Positions 42,389 through 53,137 of a DNA stretch of 64,000 nt are shown here, piece after piece. Source of the stretch: Pseudomicrostroma phylloplanum (Eukaryota > Basidiomycota > Exobasidiomycetes > Microstromatales); the NCBI GenBank assembly GCA_039545275.1, contig BCHS01000018.1:124001-188000 (forward strand), in the 5' to 3' direction. The position numbers and the translations under genes are program-made. The notes beneath the pieces were generated by a model. The model saw nothing but the letters and a program-made list of their open reading frames with translations. It made no database searches and was not told the origin of the DNA. The first letter of the stretch is position 1. Every line of letters starts with the position of its first letter.

Positions 42389-44579
42389 ATGACGAGCGCC
42401 GCTCCCTCGCCCGGAGGTACACTGGCTGCCTCGCCCTTCCCAACCTCGCTGCCAGCATCCCGTACCCCCTCTCCCTTCCCACCCGCGGCCTGTCAAATGG
42501 AAAGCGACGACGCCTCCCTCAGCTCGGACAGCCAAGCCTCTGCTTCCTCTCAAGATGGCGACGATGAAGAAGACGACGAGGACGAGGATGATGAGGACGA
42601 CGAAGTCGACTCTGCTCAAGAAAGCCAGTCGCTTCTAGACGGCGAGCACACGGAGATGACGGTAGCAGAAGATGAGGGCGACTCGGTCGTCGAGGCGGAC
42701 AAGCCCGAGGTAGTCGTCGTGGACTACAATGGACAAGAGCAAGCAGGTGATACTGCCGACGAATTCTTCCACGAGTTCGGCAATGATGAGGAGAGTGGGA
42801 GGCAGAGCTCGTATGGGGACGATAGAAATTCAGAGGTATGTCAAGGAGCCAGAGGCATGATCACGTCTCGAGTCCGTCGACTTACCTTCCAGACTGGAAT
42901 TCTGTTTGGCACTTCCTCGTGATACACAGGACAAGCGCGTGGTAGCTAAAGACATTCTTGCAATGCAGACTGCCATCCCCGAGCTCGAGGAATACTCCAT
43001 CGTAGACAAAATTGGCGAAGGTGAGCCTGACAGTGATGAAGATAAAGCTCGCCCCTGTCTGTGCTGAGGCGCTGACTTTCTCTTTGCACTCTAGGCACTT
43101 TCTCCTCCGTGTTTAAGGCAGAAGATCGCTACCATGACCTCTACGACAACTTCATCTGGACCCACACTCTCCCCCACCCTCCTTGGGACAACGATGGTCA
43201 ACCTCGTCCCCGCAAGAGAGTCTACGTGGCGCTCAAGCGCATCTATGTCACGAGCTCTCCAGAGCGCATCTATAATGAGCTAGAGGTCATGGAAGAACTT
43301 CGGTGAGTGAGCGCTTCCGACGCAGGGAGGCGCCTCGATACGATTAGCTGACCTGTCCGATTTCCTGGTATGACAGACACGCTCCCAACATTGCGTACTT
43401 GATCACAGCTTTCAGGAGGGAGGATCAGATCATCGCTGTCATGCCATACTCTCGTCACCAGGACTTCAGGGTGAGTCCGGCACGTCATTCGGTCCGGTAG
43501 ACTCTTCCCTGAACTACTCCTCGTTCTCCTTCCCCGCGACGCAGCACTACTACCGCGACATCTCACTAGGATCACTCCGCAACTACTTTCGCTGCCTCTT
43601 CAACGCACTGAGCGCAACCCATGCCGCGAATGTCATGCATCGGGACGTCAAGCCAGCCAACTTTCTTTTCAACCCAGAGACTCAGCAGGGCGTCCTCTGT
43701 GACTTTGGCTTAGCCGAGCGCTTTGAAGCCCAAGACTGGAAGGGCAAGTGCCACCACACTTGCCCGACTGCTGATGCGCCTCGAGGTTCCATCGTGATCA
43801 ACACCTCTGTCAACTCTACCCACACCGCTCCTGGTGGCGACTTGCACCCCGACACGATGAATGCTTCGAGGCATGCGAAGAAGGCCATGATGGGACCTCC
43901 GCCCCAGAAAGCTGGACCCCTCGGCTACAAGGAGCATGACAAGAGGTGGGTCTTCGTATGAAAAGGGCCGATGATTGAGCTGTACTGGCATGCTGACCAT
44001 ATTCTTCCGTCACCTCCACAGGTCTGGCGTTCGAGCCAATCGAGCGGGCACAAGAGGCTTCCGAGCTCCCGAGGTGCTGCTCAAGTGCCAAGATCAGACT
44101 CCCGCCGTGGACGTCTGGTCGGCGGGCATCATCCTCTTGGCTTTTCTCACGCGCCGCTTCCCGGTCTTCAATGCCAATAGTGACATGGAAGCTCTGCTTG
44201 AGCTGATGATCATCTTCGGCAAAGCAAAGATTGCTAGAGCGGCTCTGCTTCACAGTGAGTACTGTCTCACTGTCGTAGTTACAACAGTGTCATTGCGTTC
44301 TCAGACTGATCTCAACTCTCTCTGCCAGACCGCACTTTCAACTGCACTGTTCCCCTGGACAACCCTGACGGCTGGCGCATCACGGACTTCATCAAGCACC
44401 TCAACCCGTCTATCATGAACCCTCCCTCTGACGATCCCGACCCCGACGCGTATTTCGACGAAGTCGAGGAGGCCCTAGATCTCTGCCGTGTCTGCCTACA
44501 CGTCGATTTGACGCGTCGCTGGACTGCAGAGGAGTGTCTGGGCCACGCCTTCCTGAGGGTGAGGGGCGATGAGGGATAG
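42389..44579 (+). CDS. CDC7: Cell-cycle kinase CDC7 (DDK catalytic subunit)
   Basis: Seven exons: 42389-42835, 42930-43020, 43095-43302, 43377-43470, 43545-43945, 44022-44254 and 44329-44579; 574 aa. With Dbf4 it phosphorylates MCM to fire replication origins. An acidic N-terminal region (to about 145) precedes the kinase. Motifs: 'KIGEGTFSSVFKAED' (176-190), Lys227 in 'VALKRIY', HRD 312-314 in 'VMHRDVKPANFLF', DFG 333-335 and APE 429-431 in 'GTRGFRAPEVLLKC'. About 90 residues between DFG and APE form the Cdc7-type kinase insert, rich in Ser/Thr/His/Pro. The end 'TRRWTAEECLGHAFL' matches the last lobe. The start is the first ATG of the open frame; Met36 could serve as well. Confidence 0.9.
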
Positions 44580-45179
44580 ATGTACGACCGCAAGTCTTTC
44601 CCCGAAGGACGTCCCAGCCGGCGGCGTCAGTCACGAACCAAAATCACGGCGTAGGCAGCACCTCTGAGCTTCTCAAGGATATTCTCTGGCTCACTCACCC
44701 AAATCCTTAGCATACCATTGAGCCGCGCGAAAAGCATCATCACGGTTTCCAGCTCAGATTCCTTCCGTCCATTCATATACCCTACCTTCAAGTCTCCCAA
44801 GCATTTCGCTCTTCAACAACGTCTTTCCCGTTTCTTTCCATTTCTTCCTGGGCATCAGCGCAACCTCTGTATAATTATGCATCCACTCTTTCTCTCTCTC
44901 CATTAGTAAATCTGACCGTAACCATCCTTTGGGCTCGCGTGCGCCTGTGTCTGTAAATCACCCAGAATAACACAACGCGCGGCGCAACGCGTCGGAGGCA
45001 GCAGCAGAGCTTGGGCCATGGAGCCAATTCGTCGAGAGCAACAGGCCGGCGCATGCTTCTTTACTCGCAGTCCGCCGTCTGTCCGCTTCAACCCCCTCGA
45101 TACCCAAGGACTTGCTCCCCCTCACGCTCTTGATAGTTACTCAAGCTCTCTGTCATAGTCCTTTCTTCATACGCTCAAG
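44580..45179. other. Intergenic region CDC7 to DAM1, with MCB-like ACGCGT
   Basis: 600 bp: CDC7 3' UTR and DAM1 promoter. A full MCB core ACGCGT lies at 44987-44992, 188 nt before the DAM1 ATG, next to further CGCG-rich bases. No other gene is seen. Confidence 0.5.
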
Positions 45180-46333
45180 ATGGCCAGTACCGCTCGTCCC
45201 ACCACACCGCTACGTCGCATCTCCCGCGGCTCCATCTCCGCCCTCTCCTCCTCCCGCGGCGGTCCCAACTCCTCCTCCTCATCCAGCACCCCCCTCTCCT
45301 TCCTCGAAGGCCCCCTCGGAAACCTAGCCGACGAGACCTCCATCCTCTCCTCCAACCTCGCCGAGCTAGCAGAGATTTACGAGGCACTCAATGTCTTTAA
45401 TGAGGGGTTTGGAGGGTTTGTATATGGGTTGAAGGTAGCGGCGTATTGTATTGAGTGGGCAGAGGCGCCTCAGGAGGAGAATTTTGAGAATGCAAAGGAG
45501 AGGGAGGGTGAGTGGGAACCGCTGCCTCAGATGGCTTGAAGAGGGGAAAGGACGTCTCGATTGACGATTTGCCCCTGTTGCACACCTGTCCTCTCGCCCC
45601 TCGCTCGCAGCCGCCTTCATACGTGACCAGGCTCTCCTGCCCACAACATCTCCCTACAGCCCCGCACGCAATGCCGCCCTCGGCTCCAGCACTGGTGCTG
45701 GCTACAACAACGCAGCAGATCAGACGTACGTCACCCAAGATGAGATCAGCTTCGAAGCCGCTACTGCCCCACCTGGAAGGCCGCGTACCACTACTCCGAA
45801 GAAGACTTCGACGCCGGTGTTGAAGAGCGCGATGAAGAAGGGGACGGCGGGAGCGGCTGCAGGAAAGCCGGGGGCAGGGGCTGGAGCCGGGACTGGGGGA
45901 GCAGCAGGTGCTGCAGCTGCAAAGCCGAGGATCACATTGGCGCAGAAGAAGAAGAGGGAGAAGTATGCCGAAGAGATCATTGAGACTTTGCCGCTGGAGT
46001 ACAGGAGCAATGATCCCGTGAGTAACGGAGAGCCGGGAGCTAGAAAGCAACAGCTCCCTTGAATGCTGACAACCCATCCCCAATGTCTGCCACTCTCCTC
46101 TCCTTCGCCCACTGCAGGCTGCCCGCCGTCTAGCCGTAGCAGTGATCATGGCTCTAATCGCAGCAGGTCCGCACGGAGCCAGGATGGCCGATATCGTCAA
46201 GCCGCCGGAGCTTCCTCAGGTCAAGGTGAACAAGTGTCTCATGGCCCTGGAGCGCGCCAAGCACCTCGTGAAGGTGTCGAACAATGGCGTAGTTTATACC
46301 CTCGACCCTGCGAGACATCCTGCGCTGCCGTGA
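45180..46333 (+). CDS. DAM1: DASH/Dam1 complex subunit DAM1
   Basis: Exons 45180-45507, 45611-46017 and 46118-46333, 316 aa. Dam1 belongs to the ring complex that couples kinetochores to microtubules. The family core is near residues 38-100: 'LSFLEGPLGNLADETSILSS', 'LAELAEIYEALNVFNEGF' and 'GFVYGLKVAAYCIEWAEAP'. The middle is Pro/Thr and Gly/Ala-rich ('AGAGAGTGGAAGAAAA'). A helix 'KKKREKYAEEIIETLPLEY' follows. The last exon (246-316) reads like a small winged helix ('RMADIVKPPELPQVKVNKCL' then 'NGVVYTLDP'). This tail is absent from the yeast protein as I know it. The start has only short spacing from a CT-rich leader. Confidence 0.85.
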
Positions 46334-46370
46334 GGGCGATCTGGCGTTGGAGAAGAGGCGAGGGCGAGGT

Positions 46371-46386
46371 GGGTGGGTGGGTGGGT
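46371..46386 (+). repeat. Perfect (GGGT)4 G-quadruplex motif
   Basis: Four uninterrupted GGGT units 37 nt after the DAM1 stop, between convergent DAM1 and MAM33. G3 tracts with single-T loops are the most stable kind of parallel quadruplex, on the strand that matches DAM1 mRNA. Confidence 0.85.
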
Positions 46387-46537
46387 GTGGTAGAGCAGTG
46401 TTTATTCGTCGTTCTCGGCAGGCCCTGTCATGTGGCTTCTCTTTTGTTGTATTACAATTAAATGGTATCCTCCTTCCCCTCTGACCCTGCGTCTGTGGCT
46501 GCACTCTACTCCCTCCTTCGCTAAGGACGCTCCATCT

Positions 46538-47564
46538 TCAAGCCTCGACAAAGTCCCTCACGTTGCCCAGCCAGTGGCAGTACTCTATGGAATGGAGGAT
46601 GAGGGAGAGGATGGTCAGCACATACTCTCCTCGTCTGACCTTCTACCCTCGGCCCACACTCACCCTTCTGCTCCTTATACTCAGCAAATAGCGGCACAAA
46701 GAGGGCCAAATCCTCTCCAATTCCCCTCTCCTCAAGATAAGTCTCAAACTGTGCCTGAAGACTATCGTCGAGTGTGGGGAATTGAGGTCCAATGTAGAGT
46801 CCACGTCGCTTCCAGTCTGCTTCGGCGGTGAGTTCGGTGGCGAGCTTGGAGTCCTTGTAGAAGGAGATGTTCTCGATGCGGAATACGCCAGAGTCGGCTT
46901 GGGCGTCGATTGTGAGGGCGCCCTTGTTGGCCTGGACGAGGGTGGGTAGGGGTATCAGAGGGCGGGTCAAAATCGTCTCGTGGCTGTGAACCTCATGACT
47001 GTACATCTGGCGTGGTCTGTCTTTGCTCACCTTTGTGATGGAAATGGCACATCTCACGGGGAAAGCAGGCGACTCATCGTCCTCCTTTCCCTCCTCTGCC
47101 TGGGTCGCCTCTCCCTCCTCGGCATCCTCAAACTCGCTCGGGTCATTGGTGTCAATGTCACCAATGCTGAACAGCACCTTGATCCTCTCATTTCCAAAGT
47201 CGCGCTCCAAAGCAATCTCATCAGAGCCAGCAATATCCTGAATGCTCCACACCCCCGTGGACTTGAAGTCCCGCAGGAAGTCGGGCTCGCCTGCGTCCGA
47301 AGAGGCAGCAGAGGCCTGTGTCTCTTGCTCGTAGGTGAGCTCCTGAGCTAGGCGAGAGGCGAGCTCTACGTCTGTTGTTCCTGAGCCGAGGCGGGCGAGG
47401 GAGGTGGTGAAGGGATGCGAGGAAGAGGGGATGCCACTGAAGCGGGGCAGTTGAGTGGCAGTGGCTGAGGCTGCGAGCTTGGGGAGGAGGGCCAGACGCT
47501 GCGACGCTACGCGGGTGGCTGAGCGACCGAGGGCGAGACGGCTGGATGTAGCGAGGAAGGACAT
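46538..47564 (-). CDS. MAM33: Mitochondrial matrix acidic protein MAM33 (p32/C1QBP family)
   Basis: Exons 47564-47031, 46931-46664 and 46584-46538, 282 aa. A doughnut-shaped acidic trimer of the mitochondrial matrix, linked to mitochondrial translation and ribosome assembly. The N-terminus (about 45 residues, rich in Arg/Ser/Ala/Leu, almost no acid) is a matrix presequence. The mature part has 'ERDFGNERIKVLFSIGDID', an acidic loop, 'AISITK' joined to 'ANKGALTIDA', then 'LYIGPQFPTLDDSLQAQFE' and 'YLEERGIGEDLALFVPLF'. The short last exon supplies 'EYCHWLGNVRDFVEA', the family C-terminal helix. It is divergent from TFG1. Confidence 0.9.
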
Positions 47565-47895
47565 GGTGATGGTGGTGGTGGTACGAGGGGTAATGGTGGT
47601 GATGGTGACGATGACTAGACTGTTCTACTCTACTCTCTCCTTGTAATCATTTGCTTTTGAGCGGACTGGCCTCATTTCCCACTTTTTGCATTTGGCGGCG
47701 ACGCAACACAGGTGGAGACACGCAGGAACATCCGCGCGGGCCACACACTCGCACCCAGGCACATCCATCGGCAGCAACAGCTTACCACTAGCCACACACC
47801 CAACACCCTTCCTTCCCTCATAGCTTCCGCTTCCTCTGACAGACGCATCAACGCCGTACTGTCTTGACTGCTACTTGAGCACTGCGGAGCTCACC
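47565..47895. promoter_or_regulatory. Divergent intergenic region, MAM33 / TFG1
   Basis: 331 bp between divergent start codons, with a GGT-rich stretch just upstream of MAM33 (about 47566-47610). No other gene. Confidence 0.5.
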
Positions 47896-50722
47896 ATGTC
47901 ACAGCAGATCAAGGGCGCCCCCGCCGCCCCTGCTCCTCCTCGCGCCGTGAAGACGGAGCCCGGTACGAATGCTCCCGCAACCCGCAACCCGGTAAAGAAG
48001 CAGCGCTCCCCCTCCCCACCTCCTCCCACCACCTACCGCGACATCCCTCTTCTGTCCACCTCGTCCCAGTCGCCTTGGCTACATCATCTCATCCGCTTTG
48101 CCCACCACAATCGCACAGATCCCACCGATCACTCGCAATTTGTGCCTCCGCTCAAGCTTAACCGCAAGCACCCACCACGCATCAAGGCACCCGCCGCAAA
48201 GGCAGGCGACCCAGTGGTAGACCGTTACGGTAAGCCAATTAGACTCAGCAATGGCAATGTGCTCAAGTGGCCTGTAGCGGGGGAGGACCTCACAGAGCAT
48301 CGAAAGCAGGTAGAGAAGCTCAAGCCTGTGGAGAAGACTCCTTCGGCACAGTACGACTCGTCTCTAGTGGCCCCCTCGGCTGCTGCATCCAGTCGGTCTT
48401 ACGCTCACAAGGGTAAAGGGCAGAAGAGGGTACGACAGATTCACAAGGCCTCCGCTACGGCCAGGCGGATTCACAATGATGAGACTTTGCCCTGGGTCCT
48501 GGAGGATTACGAGACGGGGAATCACTGGGAGTCTAGCAGAGTGGGGCGGAAGGACAGCATCTTTGCCCTCGCAAAACACCTCGAAGAGGGCGGCGTGGGC
48601 GTACCCGATGACTCGGCCATCAAGTCTGCAGAGGGAGAAGAAGATGTAAAGGCCGTAGACACCAAGGTCATCCAGCATGCACCCTGGATCGGCAAGCTCG
48701 AAGGAGACGATGCTTCACTCTCCTCCGAGGGGTCCACTTCTGCTCAAGTACTCTTTGTCTTTGATGAGAGGAATCAGGGAGGCTTCAAAGTCGTGCCTAT
48801 ACGCAGGACATATCGCTTCATGCAGAAGAGTCGGTTTATGGACAACCTGGGCGATGAGGAGCGAGAAAAGGAGGTGAGTCCAACAACGAAAGAAGTTTCG
48901 AGTCCTATTCCGTCCGACGCTGACATCTACGACTCCACTCTGGTTGATCTTGCCCTCGTAGTATGCCCGCCAGCAAAAGTCTCGCGAGTTGGCACCAGGC
49001 AAATTTGTGACTCGCAACACGAACGGCGGCCTGCCTGGCTCCTATCCGCTCTCGCGCCCTGGATCAGGCTCTTCCGCAAGTGGTATGGGCATGGGCGGAG
49101 TGGGCTTGCCGGGAGTCTTTGGGGCAGGTCGAAGTAGCTCTGGCGGCGGCGGCGGCAGCGGGAGCAGCTCAGGAGGTGTCAGGATCAAAAAGGAGGAGGA
49201 TCTAGATGATGACTCGTGGCCACAGCTCAGAGGCCTCTCGCTCGGCTCAGGCTCCTCACGCCCTCGAGGCCTCGTAGCCGTCAGCGGTGGCGCTTCACGT
49301 GGGCGCCGCCGAGGCGATGACGACGACGACGAGTACTCGCATCGCCGAGGAGACGACGAAGGGGGTACCTTTGACGAACTCGACTACCAGGAAGACTTTG
49401 CCGACGACGAGGAGCGTATGGGTGGAGAGGCAGAGCTCGTGGAAGACAATGAAGCTCGCGAAATGGAGGAGCGTCTCAAGCGGGAGATGGCCAAGGCGGG
49501 CTTCGGCGGCGAGGACGAAGACGATGATGGCATGGTCGGAGAAGGCGGTGGCGAGATCGACGCACCTCAGGGCAACATGTGGGGCGAGGCGTCCAGCAGT
49601 GGTGGTCGGAGGGAAGACGACCAGCTGACTGGTTCTGAAAAGCAGATGAAGAAGATCATGAAGGCCCTGGCTAAGCGCGAGGGCGGTATGGGTGAAGAGT
49701 ATGAGTCGGACGAAGAGTACAATCCGTACGTTTCGGACGATGAGGAAGAGGAGGAGGAAGTAGCTATGGCCAATCCAGAGGAGGCAATGAGGCTGGCAAA
49801 GGAGGAGAAGGAGCGCGAGGAGAAGGAGGCCGCAAGACTGGGCAAGAGCACTGCGGCTGGTACGGCCACTGCAACGCCTTCAACCGGAGGTGGCGGTACA
49901 GGCCTGTCATCGGCTGCTCCCTCGGGCAAAAATTCCAGAGGCACGACTCCGGTACCTTCAACTCTTCAGCAGTCCAAGACGAACAGTCCTTCGAAGAACA
50001 AGAGCAAACCGCTCCCGCGGGGCAACAGCTCCGGACATCTCCATCGCGCCGGGTCAGGCCATGCGGATGTGGCCAAGCGGGCCACTACGAACGTCCCCAG
50101 TGGTGCCGGAGGGTCTTCGAGTGGAGGCGGAGCGAGGAGCAGGGGAGGCTCACCTCATGGCTCTCGTTCCCCAAGCCCGTCCCGGGGTATGGACAGCGGC
50201 AGCCACCTGCCCCGGCAGAGCTCTCCCCTCGCAGGTGCAGACGCAAACAACGTCGTTCATCCCTCTGGTCCCACCTCTTCTGGCACCACAGGAGGAGGAA
50301 GTGGAAGTCTCAAGAGGCCCGCCTCACCTACACAGTCGCACACCTCTACCTTCCAAGGTCCCAGTGCAAACCTGAGCGCTTCCAATGCCACTTCTGGCTC
50401 CGGCTCTGGCTTGGGCTCCTCCAGTAAAGACCCTTCGGCGAAGCGCCTCAAGACGTCTCCCTCGCCCTCTCGTCCTTCCTCTCCCTCCATCAGCACCTCT
50501 TCCCTCCCAACCATCCCACCACCCTCTCCTTCCTCCCTCGAAGGCGAGCTGATCTCCCTTGTAAGGGGTGGGCAGGTGAAGAGTATCGCCGAGGTCATTG
50601 CGCGATTCAAGAGACGGTTGCAGGAGAGGCCGGAGTTGAAGGGTGAGATGATGGCTGCTTTCAAGAAGGTGCTCACGGGGGGGACAAAGGGAGAGGCGCT
50701 TAGGGTCAAGGAGGGGTATTGA
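47896..50722 (+). CDS. TFG1: TFIIF alpha subunit (RAP74 / TFG1)
   Basis: Exons 47896-48873 and 48962-50722, 912 aa. General transcription factor that brings Pol II to the promoter. The N-terminal dimerisation region starts about residue 50 with 'TYRDIPLLSTSSQSPWLHH' and continues 'SRVGRKDSIFALAKH', 'EEGDDASLSS'-like acidic loops and 'FKVVPIRRTYRFMQKSRF', closing across the 88-nt intron with 'YARQQKSRELAPGKFV'. Then come a charged middle and a Ser/Gly-rich stretch. The C-terminal winged helix ('LISLVRGGQVKSIAEVIARF', 'RLQERPELKGEMMAAFKKVL') contacts the CTD phosphatase in other species. The first in-frame ATG with good context is at 47896. Confidence 0.9.
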
Positions 50723-51013
50723 GAGTACAAGCTGGAGAGAGAGGAAGATGGGGGGATAGGGGAAGTGGTCCCTTTGGACACGTGTAATGTCTGCATCGCA
50801 TGCTTCAATGCCATTCGCATGCAATGTTCAGGAAGGTGTGACTGTTGGCTGCCTCTACTCGTCCTCCACGTTGATCGATCAAGCAAGGTGCGTCTATCCG
50901 TTTCTGAAATTGACAGAGCATAAGGAGCGGCAAAGATAGAAAACATTGCGTACCGGCGGACCTCCTTTCACTGCCCCTCTCCCTCTGTGCGAGTCTCTAG
51001 TGCCCCGCCTGCC

Positions 51014-52271
51014 TCACTTTGTCGGTCCCACGACCACGGCAGCTGCGGCCTGCGGTAGGACCTGTGCCAAGTTCCGCCTATTCATCATCGCCCTGACCAC
51101 TCCGGTGAAGTAGTCCCTCGCAACAAAGAGCACCGCCTGTGTGATGACAGCCTTGATAATCTGTGCCTGCATTCCCTGATACCATCCCGTAATCCCCTTT
51201 TCTGCCGCGATCCTCCTCAGCACATCGATTGCTCCCTTGTAAGGCGTGTTCTTTGCCTGTAGTCGGATCTTGCTGAGGATATAAGGGAAGGTGACTACGG
51301 TTGCGAGTGTCTTGGAGAGGGCTCCGACGAGGAAGGAGCGCCAGGGTGTTAGCTTGGTCCCTTCGGGGGAGGCGGCGAGGAGGAGAGATTTCACACGCTC
51401 AAAGACGCCGTAGGTGATTGCTGGGTTTACCGTCAGCACCAAGGAGGGACGCAAACCGCGCCAGAGACCCGTCACGCCGTCTTCGCGGAGGATCTCCCTC
51501 GCGACGCCCACGAAGGAGTCGTCATCACCCAACTTGCTCGACACGGCAGAGGCGGCCACCTTCAATGGGGCTGTCAGGTCCTTCTTCTCGTCTCGCTCCG
51601 CCCCTGCAGGCCGACCGCTGATGGTCGTCTTGCCGTACCCCTTGCCCTCGTCCGAAGAGACACTCCCCGTAGGAGCGGCCTTGGAGGACAGCTGCTGTCT
51701 CGTAGCAATGACTGCCACTGGAATCGTAAAGAGCTGTGCAACAGCCCCCGCCAATGCACCCAATCCGAGCTCCATGGCCGTCCCGATGACAGGGGCCTTT
51801 GTGGCTCCGGTGCGCTTCATGAGTCTAGCAAGGTAGAAGTTCCTAATAAAGGAGTACCAATAGAAGTAGGCGAATTGCATACTGAAGGCATTGACGATGT
51901 TTGCTCCTAGACCCTTGTAGAGACCGGAGATGCCTTCGCGGCTGCGGCCAATTACGAGCATGCCGTCGAGGAGACCGACATTCTTCCGCACGGTCACGGG
52001 CTTGCCGTCCGGACCGTCTTTGCGGACTACGTGGTCCTTCCAGACGGTGCCGGCTTGGATGCGTGTCTTGACGGTGTCCATGGGGTATGTGAGGGTGGAA
52101 GCGTACACGGCTGCGAAGGAAGAGGTTGGGGAGTAAGGAAGTCAGTCCATGGCCTTGAGGTTCGGAGAGCTGCGAAACGTTTCTTGGCTCCAGTATGGCC
52201 CTGCTGCTTGATCACTCACCTCCCAGTGCTCCCGCCAAGGCATCTCCGAAGGGCGTCAGAGGTTCTGCCAT
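51014..52271 (-). CDS. ANT1: Mitochondrial-carrier-family protein, peroxisomal adenine nucleotide carrier type (ANT1/PMP47)
   Basis: Exons 52271-52220 and 52110-51014, 382 aa. It is likely an ATP/AMP exchanger of the peroxisomal membrane needed for fatty-acid activation; location and substrate are inferred. Three carrier repeats are seen: signatures 'YPMDTVKTRIQ', 'TIPVAVIATRQQ' and 'TFPYILSKIRLQ'. The second and third depart from the mitochondrial PxD/ExxK/R rule in the way peroxisomal members do. A hydrophilic insert of about 65 residues follows the second signature. Exon 1 encodes 'MAEPLTPFGDALAGALG', joined to 'AVYASTLTYPMD'. Convergent with TFG1 across 291 bp. Confidence 0.83.
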
Positions 52272-53137
52272 GATGTACGTCTACGGTATCTGGTTCCGGC
52301 AACTGTCAAGGGACCTGGCTGCGAAGCAGAAATGCAGGCAAGGGAGGATAGTCGGATGTGAAGGAGAGTGCGTTGCCTGAATAGAGGTATTCACAGCCTG
52401 TTCGAGTAGGATCGATGAAGCGGACCGAGCAGTTGAGAGTAACTTGCGAAGAAGGCCAAGGGACTACGCCTTCGGCCGAAGATCGACGGAGGCTTTACCG
52501 GTGTAGGAGCGAGCGACGACTATCCCAGCGTCTCTCTGCGTCTGCGGGTATTTGTAACCTCCACTCTTCGCTCTTCAGAATAAATTCCACAAGTTCGCTA
52601 GTACGGGCAGCGAAACCAGATCAGCGGGTGGGGAGGGGTATCTGTCCGAAGCAAATACGATGACGATGAAGGAGTATGTATGTATGGTGGAGTAGGCTAC
52701 TGTGCCTGCCCTTGTCCTGTCCTGCCCATCTGGGGAAGGTCCGGTCCCTCTGAGGAAACGGCCTGCAGCCACTCTTTCGGCTGGGCGTGCGGGCTCTGCC
52801 TCTGCCTCGGCCCTCGGCCTGCGTCTGCACTGGTGGACCGGGCCGGTGCTTTCACACACCGCTGAAGCGCTCCACTCTTCCCGCCCATTTGCCATTTGCA
52901 CGTAGCCTACCCCGCACACACACGCCCCACAATTCTTCGCATCGGGTAGCTCGTGAAGAATGGTCACTCTGCTCAAGCTCATGGATTCTAGGAGGTTATG
53001 GCAAAGGCATTGTTCGTTTCGCTATTACACGCCGTGAGGGGTTGAAGGAGGACGAAACGTCTAAAGGGGGAAATCACTCCACATTCTCCAAGGCACATCC
53101 GCTTCCGTTCCGTTCCGTTCCACCCATGACGACCTCT
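52272..53137. other. Intergenic region ANT1 to chitin synthase
   Basis: 866 bp holding the ANT1 promoter and the chitin synthase 3' UTR. Several frames are open on both strands but none shows a family match. A short GTTCC repeat lies at about 53105-53122. Confidence 0.5.
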
